Part shown: in pieces, positions 24,413 to 32,437 of the stretch
Layout: the number at the start of each line of letters is the position of its first letter
Numbering within the stretch: position 1 is the first letter of the stretch
Program-made: the position numbers and the translations under genes
Notes under the pieces: model-generated
Database searches by the model: none
Seen by the model: only the letters and a program-made list of their open reading frames with translations
What the model was told of the DNA's origin: nothing
Assembly: GCA_910586905.1 (NCBI GenBank)
Contig: CAJUIV010000003.1
Coordinates: 18,929 to 82,928, forward strand
Length of the DNA stretch: 64,000 nt
Reading direction: 5' to 3'
Source: an uncultured Christensenellaceae bacterium
GTDB taxonomy: Bacteria > Bacillota > Clostridia > Christensenellales > CAG-314

Positions 24413-25575
24413 TAAAAATATTAGCAAAAGATTATAGCCCGGCAGTTTCGTATATTTGTAATCGTTTAAATAACGACGTGATAGAACGAGATTTGCTGCT
24501 TTCCAACAAAACCGCTACGAAAGCTCTTTATATCAAAAATTGTATCGAAAGCGGTGCCAAAGCGTTGATTTTGGTGGGAAACGTCGGAGATTTATGCTCG
24601 CTTTTTGCCGAAACGTTCAGTCTTTCTATGTTTTACGATAAATTTGCGGAACGTAACGTTTTGCAATATTGTAAGCTAACAAAATCGGATATACCGCCTC
24701 AGCACGTGATGGACAAGCTTTGCATTGCGCCGGAAACTTTTAACCATTTTGCTGCGGCGTTCGGTTACCAATGTGCGTGTTACGGCGAATATAACAAATG
24801 CCACGTTTATATTATACCCGACGACGTTAAGGAATGCGCTTGCGTTTACGATAATTATTTGAGTAAAAGCTTGCTTAAAACACAAAACGGTTTAAAGCGT
24901 TATGCGTTTAAAGTTTTCGGTTTGTCGCAAAAAGACGTTTCTGCAAGGCTCAACAAACTCAACCGCAGCGTTTCACATAGATGTGAAACATCAAATTTGG
25001 ATACCAAAATAGTCATCACTTTTCCTCCCCGATATTCAAAACCGCTTGTGCAGGAAACACTTGAAAAAGTCAACGGACTATTCGACGGCTACGTTTATGC
25101 CGAAGAAGAACAAACTTTGGCAAAAACGGTAGTGGATTTGCTGATTAAACTGAAAAAGACCGTTTCAACGGCGGAATCTGTAACCGGAGGTATGATAGCG
25201 TCTTCTATAGTCGATATCGCCGGCGCAAGTTCCGTATTGCACGAAGGAATAGTTACTTATTCTATACAGTCTAAATGCAAACGCTTAGGGTTAAATCCGC
25301 ATTTTATCGACGAACACGGCGTCGTTTCAAAACAAGTTGCTCAAGCTATGGCGGAAGGATTACGAAAAAACGGCAGCGATATTGCGGTTTCCATAACCGG
25401 TTTTGCAGGACCGACGGCTGAGGAAGGTTTGCCAGTAGGACTTTGTTATATTGGAATTTCTACCGATAGGGAAGTCTCCGTTTACCAAAACGTTTTTGCA
25501 GGCGACAGAAATTCTATTCGTGCGCAAGCTACGAATATGGCGTTATTTTTGATATATAAAACCTTGACAAAGTAG
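24409..25575 (+). CDS. cinA: CinA-like protein with degenerate N-terminal domain
   Basis: 388 residues. Residues from about 235 on form an intact CinA/PncC nicotinamide-nucleotide amidase domain (AESVTGGMIASSIVDIAGASSV, HEGIVTYS, GVVSKQVAQAMAEG, VSITGFAGP). The first 230 residues occupy the place of the MoaB-like COG1058 domain, but they lack its GDE and GGLGPTxDD motifs and are Cys-rich, so that half is probably not catalytic. NMN deamidation in NAD salvage is the likely activity. It lies directly before recA as in many Firmicutes, where the pair is linked to competence. Confidence 0.85.
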   Translation: MIKILAKDYSPAVSYICNRLNNDVIERDLLLSNKTATKALYIKNCIESGAKALILVGNVGDLCSLFAETFSLSMFYDKFAERNVLQYCKLTKSDIPPQHVMDKLCIAPETFNHFAAAFGYQCACYGEYNKCHVYIIPDDVKECACVYDNYLSKSLLKTQNGLKRYAFKVFGLSQKDVSARLNKLNRSVSHRCETSNLDTKIVITFPPRYSKPLVQETLEKVNGLFDGYVYAEEEQTLAKTVVDLLIKLKKTVSTAESVTGGMIASSIVDIAGASSVLHEGIVTYSIQSKCKRLGLNPHFIDEHGVVSKQVAQAMAEGLRKNGSDIAVSITGFAGPTAEEGLPVGLCYIGISTDREVSVYQNVFAGDRNSIRAQATNMALFLIYKTLTK

Positions 25576-25594
25576 TAGAAATTTGTTACAAATT
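25564..25594 (+). promoter_or_regulatory. recA promoter with palindrome over the -10
   Basis: TTGACA (25564-25569), 17 bases, TACAAA (25587-25592), overlapping the end of cinA. The perfect palindrome AATTTGT-T-ACAAATT (25580-25594) covers the -10. It is not the GAAC-N4-GTTC LexA box of Bacillus, but its position is that of an operator. Confidence 0.55.
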
Positions 25595-25617
25595 AAGATA
25601 TAAAAGGAGATATACAT

Positions 25618-26631
25618 ATGACCGACGATAAGAAACACGCGCTGGAGCAAACTATTTTGCAAATCGAAAAAGAATTCGGCAAGGGTTCTATAATGAAATT
25701 GGGAAGCTACGCGGCTTCTCGCAATATAGAAGTTATACCTACGGGCTGTTTGCCTTTAGATATGGCTCTGGGCGTAGGCGGTTTGCCCAAAGGCAGAATC
25801 ATAGAGATTTACGGACCGGAAGCATCCGGTAAAACAACCGTAACTTTGCACGTTATAGCTCAAGTCCAAAAAATGGGAGGTACCGCCGCGTTTATCGATG
25901 CAGAGCAGGCGTTGGACCCTGTTTATGCCGCAAATTTAGGTATCAATTTAGACGAACTGTATATTTCGCAGCCTGATAGCGGCGAGCAAGCGTTGGATAT
26001 TTTGGATTATTTGGTACGCAGTAACGCCGTAGATTTGATAGTAGTGGACTCGGTTGCGGCTCTTACCCCGCGTTCGGAACTCGAAGGCGATATGGGCGAA
26101 AGCCATATGGGCGTACAGGCTCGTTTGATGTCGCAATGTTTGCGTAAAATCATTGCCGTTGGTAACAAATCGAACACTTGTATTATTTTTATAAACCAAT
26201 TGCGCGATAAAATCGGAGTTATGTTCGGAAATCCCGAAACAACAACCGGCGGTAAAGCTCTTAAATTTTATTCCAGCGTGCGTTTGGACGTAAGAAAAGT
26301 CGACCAAATAAAGGACGGTTCGGAAATCATCGGCAGTAAAACCCGCGTAAAAGTCGTAAAAAATAAAGTTGCGCCTCCTTTTAAAAGCGCGGAATTTGAA
26401 ATTATATTCGGGAAAGGTATTTCTAATTCCGGCTGTATTTTAGATATGGCTATCGCTCACGGTTTTATCGATAAAAGCGGTTCTTGGTTCAGTTATAACG
26501 GCGAAAAAATCGGTCAAGGACGAGAAAACGCAAAACTTTATCTCGAAAATCATCCTGAAGTTATGGATTTGATTTCGGATAAAATAAGAGAAAAGCTTAA
26601 ACCATCTACGGAAGAGGAAAAAGCGGACTAA
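25618..26631 (+). CDS. recA: Recombinase A
   Basis: 337 residues, highly typical: Walker A GPEASGKTT, the L1 and L2 regions (MGESHMGVQARLMSQ, GVMFGNPETTTGGKALKFY) and the conserved C-terminal domain ending in an acidic tail. It forms filaments on single-stranded DNA, drives strand exchange and triggers LexA self-cleavage; lexA is encoded at 33.2 kb. ATG 25618 follows AAGGAG. It has its own probable promoter in the end of cinA. Confidence 0.98.
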   Translation: MTDDKKHALEQTILQIEKEFGKGSIMKLGSYAASRNIEVIPTGCLPLDMALGVGGLPKGRIIEIYGPEASGKTTVTLHVIAQVQKMGGTAAFIDAEQALDPVYAANLGINLDELYISQPDSGEQALDILDYLVRSNAVDLIVVDSVAALTPRSELEGDMGESHMGVQARLMSQCLRKIIAVGNKSNTCIIFINQLRDKIGVMFGNPETTTGGKALKFYSSVRLDVRKVDQIKDGSEIIGSKTRVKVVKNKVAPPFKSAEFEIIFGKGISNSGCILDMAIAHGFIDKSGSWFSYNGEKIGQGRENAKLYLENHPEVMDLISDKIREKLKPSTEEEKAD

Positions 26632-26674
26632 ACGAAGTTGAAATCTTATTGAGAGAATAATTTAATTATCTTTG

Positions 26675-26712
26675 CAAAACGGTTTAAAATCATCGTATTT
26701 TAAACCGTTTTG
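26675..26712. terminator. Long perfect hairpin after recA
   Basis: CAAAACGGTTTAAAAT (26675-26690) pairs perfectly with ATTTTAAACCGTTTTG (26697-26712), loop of six. The T-run is inside the stem rather than after it, so it is an atypical, possibly bidirectional terminator 43 bases after the recA stop. Confidence 0.6.
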
Positions 26713-27024
26713 CCTATTATTGGGATTTTATTATTTGTGATGTAAAAAACGGAACGATAATTTTAATAATTTATTTAATCGATATTTTGAGTTGAAAATT
26801 TTGTAAGATTCAGCCGTTCTAGTCTAACGCAGTAATCGGTTTTAATTACATCGTATAACAAAATCACCAAGCTGTAACTAATTAAACTTACCCTGTTTGC
26901 GGCTTTATAGTATTTTACGAAATCACAGAGATTGTCTAATCACTAATATTGCATTTGCGATTTTGTTAAATATTGATTTTAATAAAAATATTTTCATTAT
27001 CGTTTTCAAATTTTTTATTTTATA
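26713..27024. other. AT-rich gap between recA and the rny promoter
   Basis: About 310 bases with no ribosome site, tRNA-like fold or strong hairpin. An in-frame upstream extension of rny reaches 26973, but it has no start signal and a Phe/Ile-rich, noncoding look. Confidence 0.45.
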
Positions 27025-27053
27025 TTGACATATTCGGTAAAAATAGGTACAAT
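27025..27053 (+). promoter_or_regulatory. rny promoter
   Basis: TTGACA (27025-27030), exactly 17 bases, TACAAT (27048-27053), about 55 bases before the GTG start of rny. Confidence 0.75.
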
Positions 27054-27107
27054 ATAGTTGGTGAAATAGTTTATTTCATTAAGACAATTTATAGGAGGAA
27101 ACTTAAC

Positions 27108-28718
27108 GTGAACAACGTATGGTATTTCTTCCTTGCTTTTAATATTCCTTCTGGAATTTTTTATGCTGTAATTGCCGCGGTAGCCGTAGTCTGCTTGGCA
27201 GGCGGAGGCGCCGTCGGAGTTTTACTATATAGGAATTACAGAACTAAAAAGGTCGGCTCAACTCAACAGCAAGCAAATTCTATAATCGAATTTGCAAAAG
27301 AAGAAGCAAAGTCGCTCAAAAAAGAAGCCATACAAGAGGCAAGAGAAGAAACTCAAAAACTAAAAAACGAACAGGAACGTCAATTCAGAGAACGCAACGG
27401 CGAACTCTCAAAGCAAGAAAATCGTATGAATCAAAAAGAAGAAGCGCTTGACAAAAAGGAAGAGCTGCTGCTTCGTAAACTCGATCAAATAGATTTACAG
27501 CAAAAAGACGTTATATCTAAACAAAACGAATTGACAAAGCGTCAGCAAGAACTAGATAAGTCCGAACAAAAAATTCAACATGAATTGGAACGCGTTGCAG
27601 GACTTTCTCAAGAAGAAGCGAAACAAATTTTAGTTGACGAAATGGTTACCGACGCACGAAAAGAGGCGGCGGCGATAGTCAGAAAAATCGAAAGCGAAGC
27701 TAAAGCTAACGGCGAACAAAAAGCTCGCGAAATAATTTCCACCGCAATTCAACGCTGTGCAAGCGACCAAGTAAGCGAAACGACGGTAACCACAGTTCCG
27801 CTTCCCAACGACGAAATGAAAGGTCGTCTTATCGGGCGCGAAGGGCGCAATATACGCGCGCTTGAAAACGCAACGGGCGTCGAACTTATAATCGACGATA
27901 CTCCCGAGGTTGTAATTCTATCGGGTTTCGACCCCGTAAGACGTCAAATCGCGCGGATAGCAATAGAAAAGCTGATAACCGACGGACGTATTCACCCCGC
28001 TCGTATCGAGGAAATGGTAGAAAAAGTCCGCCGCGATATGGATATAACGATAAAAGACGAAGGAGAAGCCGCGTCGTTCGATACTGGCGTATTCGGACTT
28101 CATCCCGAACTTATCAAATTGCTGGGGCGTTTGAAATTCCGTACGAGTTACGGACAAAACGTTTTACGCCATTCGATAGAAGTCAGTTATATCGCCGGTA
28201 TTATGGCGTCCGAATTGGGGCTTGACGTAACTCTTGCAAAGCGCGGCGCTTTGTTGCACGACATAGGTAAAGCTGTCGACCAAGAAATCGAAGGCACGCA
28301 TATGCAAATCGGGGCAGACTTGGCTAAAAAATATAAGGAAAGCAAAGAGGTTGTCAACTGTATTGCTTCCCATCACGGCGACGTAGAGCCGATGACGGTA
28401 GAAGCCGTGATAGTTGCCGCAGCCGACGCTGTGAGCGGCGCAAGACCCGGCGCAAGACGCGAATCGCTCGAAAATTACGTTAAACGTCTTGAAAAATTGG
28501 AAGAAATTGCCAATTCGTTTAAAGGCGTTCAAAAGTCTTACGCAGTACAAGCGGGACGCGAAATACGTATTATCGTTAAGCCCGAAGAAGTTAACGACGA
28601 AACTACCGTTCTTCTTGCAAACGATATTGCGCGCCGTATCGAAAGCGAACTGGAATATCCAGGACAAATAAAAGTTAACGTCATTCGCGAAACTCGCAGT
28701 GTGGACTTCGCAAAATAA
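27108..28718 (+). CDS. rny: Ribonuclease Y
   Basis: 536 residues from GTG 27108, which follows AGGAGGA. An N-terminal membrane helix (about 13-40) leads into a long charged coiled coil (50-210). A KH domain (MKGRLIGREGRNIRALENATG) and an HD domain (RHSIEVSYIAGIMASELG, LLHDIGKAVD) follow. It is the membrane-bound endonuclease that starts decay of many mRNAs in Firmicutes. The longer frame from 26973 is rejected because the promoter lies inside it. Confidence 0.96.
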   Translation: MNNVWYFFLAFNIPSGIFYAVIAAVAVVCLAGGGAVGVLLYRNYRTKKVGSTQQQANSIIEFAKEEAKSLKKEAIQEAREETQKLKNEQERQFRERNGELSKQENRMNQKEEALDKKEELLLRKLDQIDLQQKDVISKQNELTKRQQELDKSEQKIQHELERVAGLSQEEAKQILVDEMVTDARKEAAAIVRKIESEAKANGEQKAREIISTAIQRCASDQVSETTVTTVPLPNDEMKGRLIGREGRNIRALENATGVELIIDDTPEVVILSGFDPVRRQIARIAIEKLITDGRIHPARIEEMVEKVRRDMDITIKDEGEAASFDTGVFGLHPELIKLLGRLKFRTSYGQNVLRHSIEVSYIAGIMASELGLDVTLAKRGALLHDIGKAVDQEIEGTHMQIGADLAKKYKESKEVVNCIASHHGDVEPMTVEAVIVAAADAVSGARPGARRESLENYVKRLEKLEEIANSFKGVQKSYAVQAGREIRIIVKPEEVNDETTVLLANDIARRIESELEYPGQIKVNVIRETRSVDFAK

Positions 28719-28738
28719 TTCGTTATAAATAATTTTAA

Positions 28739-28780
28739 AAAATGCGAATCATAATTCAAAACGATTCGCATTTTTTTATT
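28739..28780 (+). terminator. Terminator after rny
   Basis: AAAATGCGAATC (28739-28750) pairs with GATTCGCATTTT (28763-28774) across a 12-base loop, followed by a run of T. Confidence 0.8.
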
Positions 28781-29127
28781 TGACGGATAATTTAAAATTT
28801 AACAGACTAATCTCCGTAATCGAACGTACCTGTGCCGTGATGGGCATTTCTTAAGCTTCAAGTTCTCGGAACGCATCGCGCGTGCGAGATGTTTTCTGGT
28901 TTTATATCAAGAAAGTGGTGTAAAAGAAATAAATTTTTTACCGGTATTGCTGCAACGATTTCAAGAGATGTAAATATTCATCGGGGAGGGGTTAAGGAAA
29001 TTAGCAAAAGGCTTTCCTTTTCAATATATCGGTAAGATTTAACTTATTGCGCGTATAGGTAAATCTTTTATGTTCTTTTTGCTTCCGTTTGATGTTAAAC
29101 AGACTAATGAAATCGTTTGCAAAATTT
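28781..29127. other. Unassigned gap before the DUF3592 gene
   Basis: About 350 bases. The stretch 28840-28900 is locally G+C-richer and has short self-complementary segments (for example around GCATCGCGCGTGCGAGATG). The 11-mer AACAGACTAAT occurs at both ends of the gap. No frame with a ribosome site and no known RNA family was recognised; a decayed gene or an unrecognised small RNA are both possible. Confidence 0.35.
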
Positions 29128-29577
29128 TTAGACTGAGTCCGAACGTTTTATGCAAGACTTCAAAAAGAAACCTATGCCCGCGCAGCTTAGAATTGCGCCT
29201 ATGGCATACAGTATAATTTCTACCAATATTCCGTTATCGATTTCCACCATATCCTGCGGATTTTCGGGATTATAAGCGATGCGATAAGAGGCTCCGATTA
29301 TCGGTGGATTATGGTGAAAATAATCCGCGCTTTCGCCGCGGTACTCTACGCCGTCTACTGTCCAGGACAAAACCGCCTTATATACAAGTTCCGTTTCCCC
29401 GTCGCTGTTTTTCACAAAATCTCTTTTGTACGTCGCAACCTTGGCTTCGGCGCGCGTCCATTCGTTATTTATTTTGTTCATCACTACTTGGTGTATTACC
29501 GCCGCAACCAGTAAAGCTACGCCGATAAACAGAATTACTAAAAAACCTTTATGTCCGGATTTTATATTGAATTTCAT
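29128..29577 (-). CDS. DUF3592 membrane protein
   Basis: 149 residues with two membrane helices (about 12-32 and 116-138) flanking an extracytoplasmic beta-rich region (ATYKRDFVKNSDGETELVYKAVLSWTVDGVEYRG, then SYRIAYNPENPQDM). This is the standard layout of DUF3592 proteins, whose function is unknown. The start follows AAGGAG. It stands alone on the minus strand between two noncoding gaps, which suggests an accessory gene. Confidence 0.8.
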   Translation of the reverse strand: MKFNIKSGHKGFLVILFIGVALLVAAVIHQVVMNKINNEWTRAEAKVATYKRDFVKNSDGETELVYKAVLSWTVDGVEYRGESADYFHHNPPIIGASYRIAYNPENPQDMVEIDNGILVEIILYAIGAILSCAGIGFFLKSCIKRSDSV

Positions 29578-30111
29578 AAATTCTCCTTTAAGTTTAGATA
29601 TTGTTAGGTTTTAGCATAACTTATGTTATTTTTATTACGTTGTAAAAAGCGTAATCGAACTTTATCGGCTTAAATAATTGTTTTGATGCAATGCGCAGAT
29701 TTGCTCTAAGCAATCTATGCCGTTACACAGGAAATCCGGCAATCGTTTAAGAGATATAAAATTTAAACCCTATTTATTCTAATAGCTTGTTGTATGCAAT
29801 CCGTCCTGCCACCCAAAACCTTCGAGCGAGGTTCGACTTACTGAAAATTACTCATCGATTTTATGACTGCCTTTATTTCTCATTTCGACAGTAAACGCAA
29901 CAGCGTATAATAGACGGATTGAGCTTTTATATTCGCCGTTTTCTCGGTTAGGGTTGCCTTTGCCGTGCACAGCCAAATAATTCATTTGAGGTACGGTCAG
30001 TCGCCGTCATATAAAACTCTTTATACTATTTTTTATAATCGAAAGGCATAGTTTTCTCCCGGTACGGTAAACGTACAAAACAAAATTTGCGGATGAAATT
30101 AACGTAAGTAA
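29578..30111. other. Unassigned gap upstream of tRNA-Trp
   Basis: About 530 bases without a supported gene. Parts (29800-29850 and 29930-30010) are less AT-rich than ordinary spacers and include a short hairpin CTTCGAGCGAGGTTCGA. I checked by eye for tmRNA, SRP RNA, RNase P and 6S signatures and found none. It may be a decayed gene or contain an unrecognised RNA. Confidence 0.35.
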
Positions 30112-30140
30112 TTGACATTGTCAAACACTTACATTATAAT
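30112..30140 (+). promoter_or_regulatory. Consensus sigma-A promoter for tRNA-Trp and rnhA
   Basis: TTGACA (30112-30117), 17 bases, TATAAT (30135-30140): both hexamers are perfect. The transcript would start about 35 bases before the tRNA. Confidence 0.85.
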
Positions 30141-30180
30141 ATTAAAGCAGTGAGTTTGCAACGATTTTGCAAATAATAAT

Positions 30181-30255
30181 AGGGGAGTGGCTCAACGGTA
30201 GAGCAGCGGTCTCCAAAACCGCCGGTTGCGTGTTCGAATCGCGTCTCCCCTGCCA
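30181..30255 (+). tRNA. tRNA-Trp(CCA)
   Basis: Acceptor AGGGGAG/CTCCCCT, D-arm GGCTCAACGGTAGAGC, anticodon loop CTCCAAA giving CCA, T-loop GTTCGAATC, discriminator G and encoded CCA. 75 nt. It is directly upstream of rnhA with no terminator between them, so the tRNA and mRNA are probably made as one transcript. Confidence 0.95.
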
Positions 30256-30307
30256 AGGATGCACCGTATCGTGTGTCCTTTTCTTTTAGGAGTAAAATAG
30301 GAGTAAA

Positions 30308-30781
30308 ATGAAGAAAATAATAATTTATACCGACGGCGCGTGTTCGGGCAATCCCGGAATAGGCGGGTGGGGAGCCGTCTTGCTGTATAACGGCGTACAA
30401 AAGGAAATAAGCGGATACGACAAAAATACTACGAATAACCGCATGGAATTGTTTGCAGTAGTGCAGGCGTTAAGGTGTCTTAATCAAAGCTGCGAGTGCG
30501 AAATTTACAGCGATTCGCAATATATTGTAGACGCGTTTAATAAAGATTGGCTTACTTCCTGGCAAAATAACGGCTGGAAAACGTCGTCGAAAAGCGCCGT
30601 TAAAAACGAAGATTTATGGCGTGCGCTTTTATACGAAGTTAACAGACATCGAGTTAAGTTTGTTAAAGTTAAAGGACATGCGGACGTCGAGTTAAACGAA
30701 CTTTGCGATAAACTTGCCCGCGGCGAAGTAGAACGTTATCAAAAACTGTTAAATGAAAATAAACTAAGCGACAGCGAATAA
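30308..30781 (+). CDS. rnhA: Ribonuclease HI
   Basis: 157 residues. The catalytic DEDD set is visible as Asp9 (YTDGACSGNPG), Glu47 (NNRMELFAV), Asp69 (YSDSQYI) and Asp134, with His124 in VKGHAD. It cleaves RNA in RNA-DNA hybrids. The start lies at the end of a tandem duplication of AGGAGTAAAAT (30288-30309), which gives two ribosome-site copies; only the second is followed by ATG. It follows tRNA-Trp on the same transcript. Confidence 0.95.
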   Translation: MKKIIIYTDGACSGNPGIGGWGAVLLYNGVQKEISGYDKNTTNNRMELFAVVQALRCLNQSCECEIYSDSQYIVDAFNKDWLTSWQNNGWKTSSKSAVKNEDLWRALLYEVNRHRVKFVKVKGHADVELNELCDKLARGEVERYQKLLNENKLSDSE

Positions 30782-30907
30782 CCGTGTGTAAGTATACAAA
30801 GTAAAGTCCGGTTTTGTTTATTAGAAAACCCTGCCTAAAAGTTATAATCGGGCGCGGTATGGTAATTCTGTCAGTTGAAAAAAATTTCTAATATAATGTA
30901 AATATAT

Positions 30908-30940
30908 AAAAATGCCGACAAATAACGTCGGCATTTTTTT
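30908..30940. terminator. Bidirectional terminator between rnhA and padR
   Basis: AAAAATGCCGAC (30908-30919) pairs with GTCGGCATTTTT (30927-30938), with T-runs on both strands. It serves the convergent rnhA and padR genes and touches the padR stop codon. Confidence 0.85.
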
Positions 30941-32270
30941 AGTATTTTTTATAAAAGAAAGCGTATATCAAAATTGACGCGGGAAAAAGTATTGCGATTC
31001 CCAGGGGAATAAGTATTTGCTTAGATACTGCAATATAGTTGGAAAATTCAATATTTCCCAGAGCGCTGAAACCTATCGATGCCAGCGTTATAACAACGCA
31101 TACGACGCTTGCCGCGATAATGGTCATCTTAAAATTGAAATTCGGTTTATCTCTTCTCGTGGGGTCGATAATAGCGTTGATAGTAAACGCGATGGGAACT
31201 ATTGCCAATGCGCTTACTGCAATAACAAACGGAGCCCAGTTATTGATTGAAATCGACGTTAAAGCAAGTATTCCAAAATATAAGAACGCAATAGCGTACG
31301 TAATCCAGGCCGTTTGACACAAAACTTTTGATAGCGGAATAAGCATTTTCGACTTGTACACGGCTGTTGCGTGATTATATATCCGTAGTCTTATTCCTTC
31401 GCGCGCCAAGCTGTCTGCAACGTCTTCGAGAGCGGCGGGGTGGTCTTCGTAGTAGACGGATTGATTTAAATCATCTTCGGTAAGTTGCTGTATGTCGTCA
31501 AGTTGTTCGCCTAAAACGCCCATCAAGACGTGCTGATAATTCTCGCCTTCAGATTCGATATTCTCACGCTCGGAAGCTTCTTTTGCCCTTTCTTCGAAAT
31601 TTTGTAAAAATACTTCCGCGTTATCTTGCCGTACTTCGAAACGCGATTTTGTCTCTTCGAAGTCTTCAATCGAAAGCTGTTTGAATTCGACTTTGTCGTC
31701 TACTGCGGAATCGGTATCGTCGTTTAAAGCCGTAGCAGGCTCCTGCTTCGGCGATTCAATGTCGGCAGACGGTTGAGCCAAGTTATCGTTTTCGTCTTTT
31801 TGAACTCCGACCAACTCGTCTAATCTGCGAGCGATTTCTTCTTGCTCGTCCAGAGCTGATTTGTACGTATTTTTTTTCTCTTTTCTCGGCGACCTGCGAC
31901 CGAATAACGGAGTGGCTTCCTCCTGAGTAATTTCAACGCCTTCGGCCGTTCCGTCGACCAAATCGCTTAAAACTGAACGCTGATATTGCCATTCGGAAAT
32001 AAATTGCTTGCAATTGTCCTTTCCTGTTTTAGTGAGTTTGTAGTAGCGACGTCTGCCTCCGTTTGAGTTTTCGCCCCAATATGATACTATCAAATCGTCT
32101 TCTTCCAAACGCTTTAGGTAGGAGTAGAGCGTCGGCTGTTTTATTTCGTACTTATTGCTTGTTCGCTCTTTGATTTCCTTAGCAATCTCGTATCCGTATT
32201 TATCGTTATTGTAAAGCGAACACAGAATTATCGTTTCTATATTGCCTTTTAAAAAGGTAAAATCACCCAT
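30939..32270 (-). CDS. PadR-family regulator with acidic linker and four membrane helices
   Basis: 443 residues. Residues 1-105 are a PadR winged-helix domain (ETIILCSLYNNDKYGYEIAKEI, QPTLYSYLKRLEEDDLI, GGRRRYYKLTKTGK). An acidic, low-complexity linker covers about 120-300. The C-terminal 130 residues hold four hydrophobic helices, and the protein ends FFYKKY. The usual PadR C-terminal dimerisation helix is replaced by this membrane part, so the repressor should be held at the membrane. The ligand and targets are unknown; PadR proteins usually control their own operon. The start follows AAGGAG and its own promoter. No transporter gene is adjacent. Confidence 0.82.
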   Translation of the reverse strand: MGDFTFLKGNIETIILCSLYNNDKYGYEIAKEIKERTSNKYEIKQPTLYSYLKRLEEDDLIVSYWGENSNGGRRRYYKLTKTGKDNCKQFISEWQYQRSVLSDLVDGTAEGVEITQEEATPLFGRRSPRKEKKNTYKSALDEQEEIARRLDELVGVQKDENDNLAQPSADIESPKQEPATALNDDTDSAVDDKVEFKQLSIEDFEETKSRFEVRQDNAEVFLQNFEERAKEASERENIESEGENYQHVLMGVLGEQLDDIQQLTEDDLNQSVYYEDHPAALEDVADSLAREGIRLRIYNHATAVYKSKMLIPLSKVLCQTAWITYAIAFLYFGILALTSISINNWAPFVIAVSALAIVPIAFTINAIIDPTRRDKPNFNFKMTIIAASVVCVVITLASIGFSALGNIEFSNYIAVSKQILIPLGIAILFPASILIYAFFYKKY

Positions 32271-32291
32271 GATCAGTTCTCCTTACCGAAT

Positions 32292-32320
32292 ATTGTAGAA
32301 TATTAGTAGTTTTTTGTCAA
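32292..32320 (-). promoter_or_regulatory. Promoter of the padR-type gene
   Basis: On the minus strand TTGACA (32320-32315), 17 bases, TACAAT (32297-32292). An AT-rich imperfect palindrome centred on TTTTAAAA lies just upstream of the -35 and could be a self-operator, since PadR proteins often autoregulate. Confidence 0.65.
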
Positions 32321-32437
32321 TATTTTAAAATACTATTAGTGTCATAGTAGCATTTGCGGACCAAATTCTACATAATCTTCGCTAAAATATCAACAATGTT
32401 CAAAATTATACAAATATAAAATGAGATATTTATAAGT

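Noticed and set aside
26973..27107. 45-residue N-terminal extension of RNase Y
   Set aside because: The extension contains the consensus rny promoter, and the GTG at 27108 has AGGAGGA; no homologue has such an extension to my knowledge.
29578..30111. Possible tmRNA, SRP RNA, RNase P or 6S RNA gene
   Set aside because: None of the diagnostic sequences (tRNA-like ends, GGAA tetraloop arm, GAGGAAAGTCC core) could be found on either strand.
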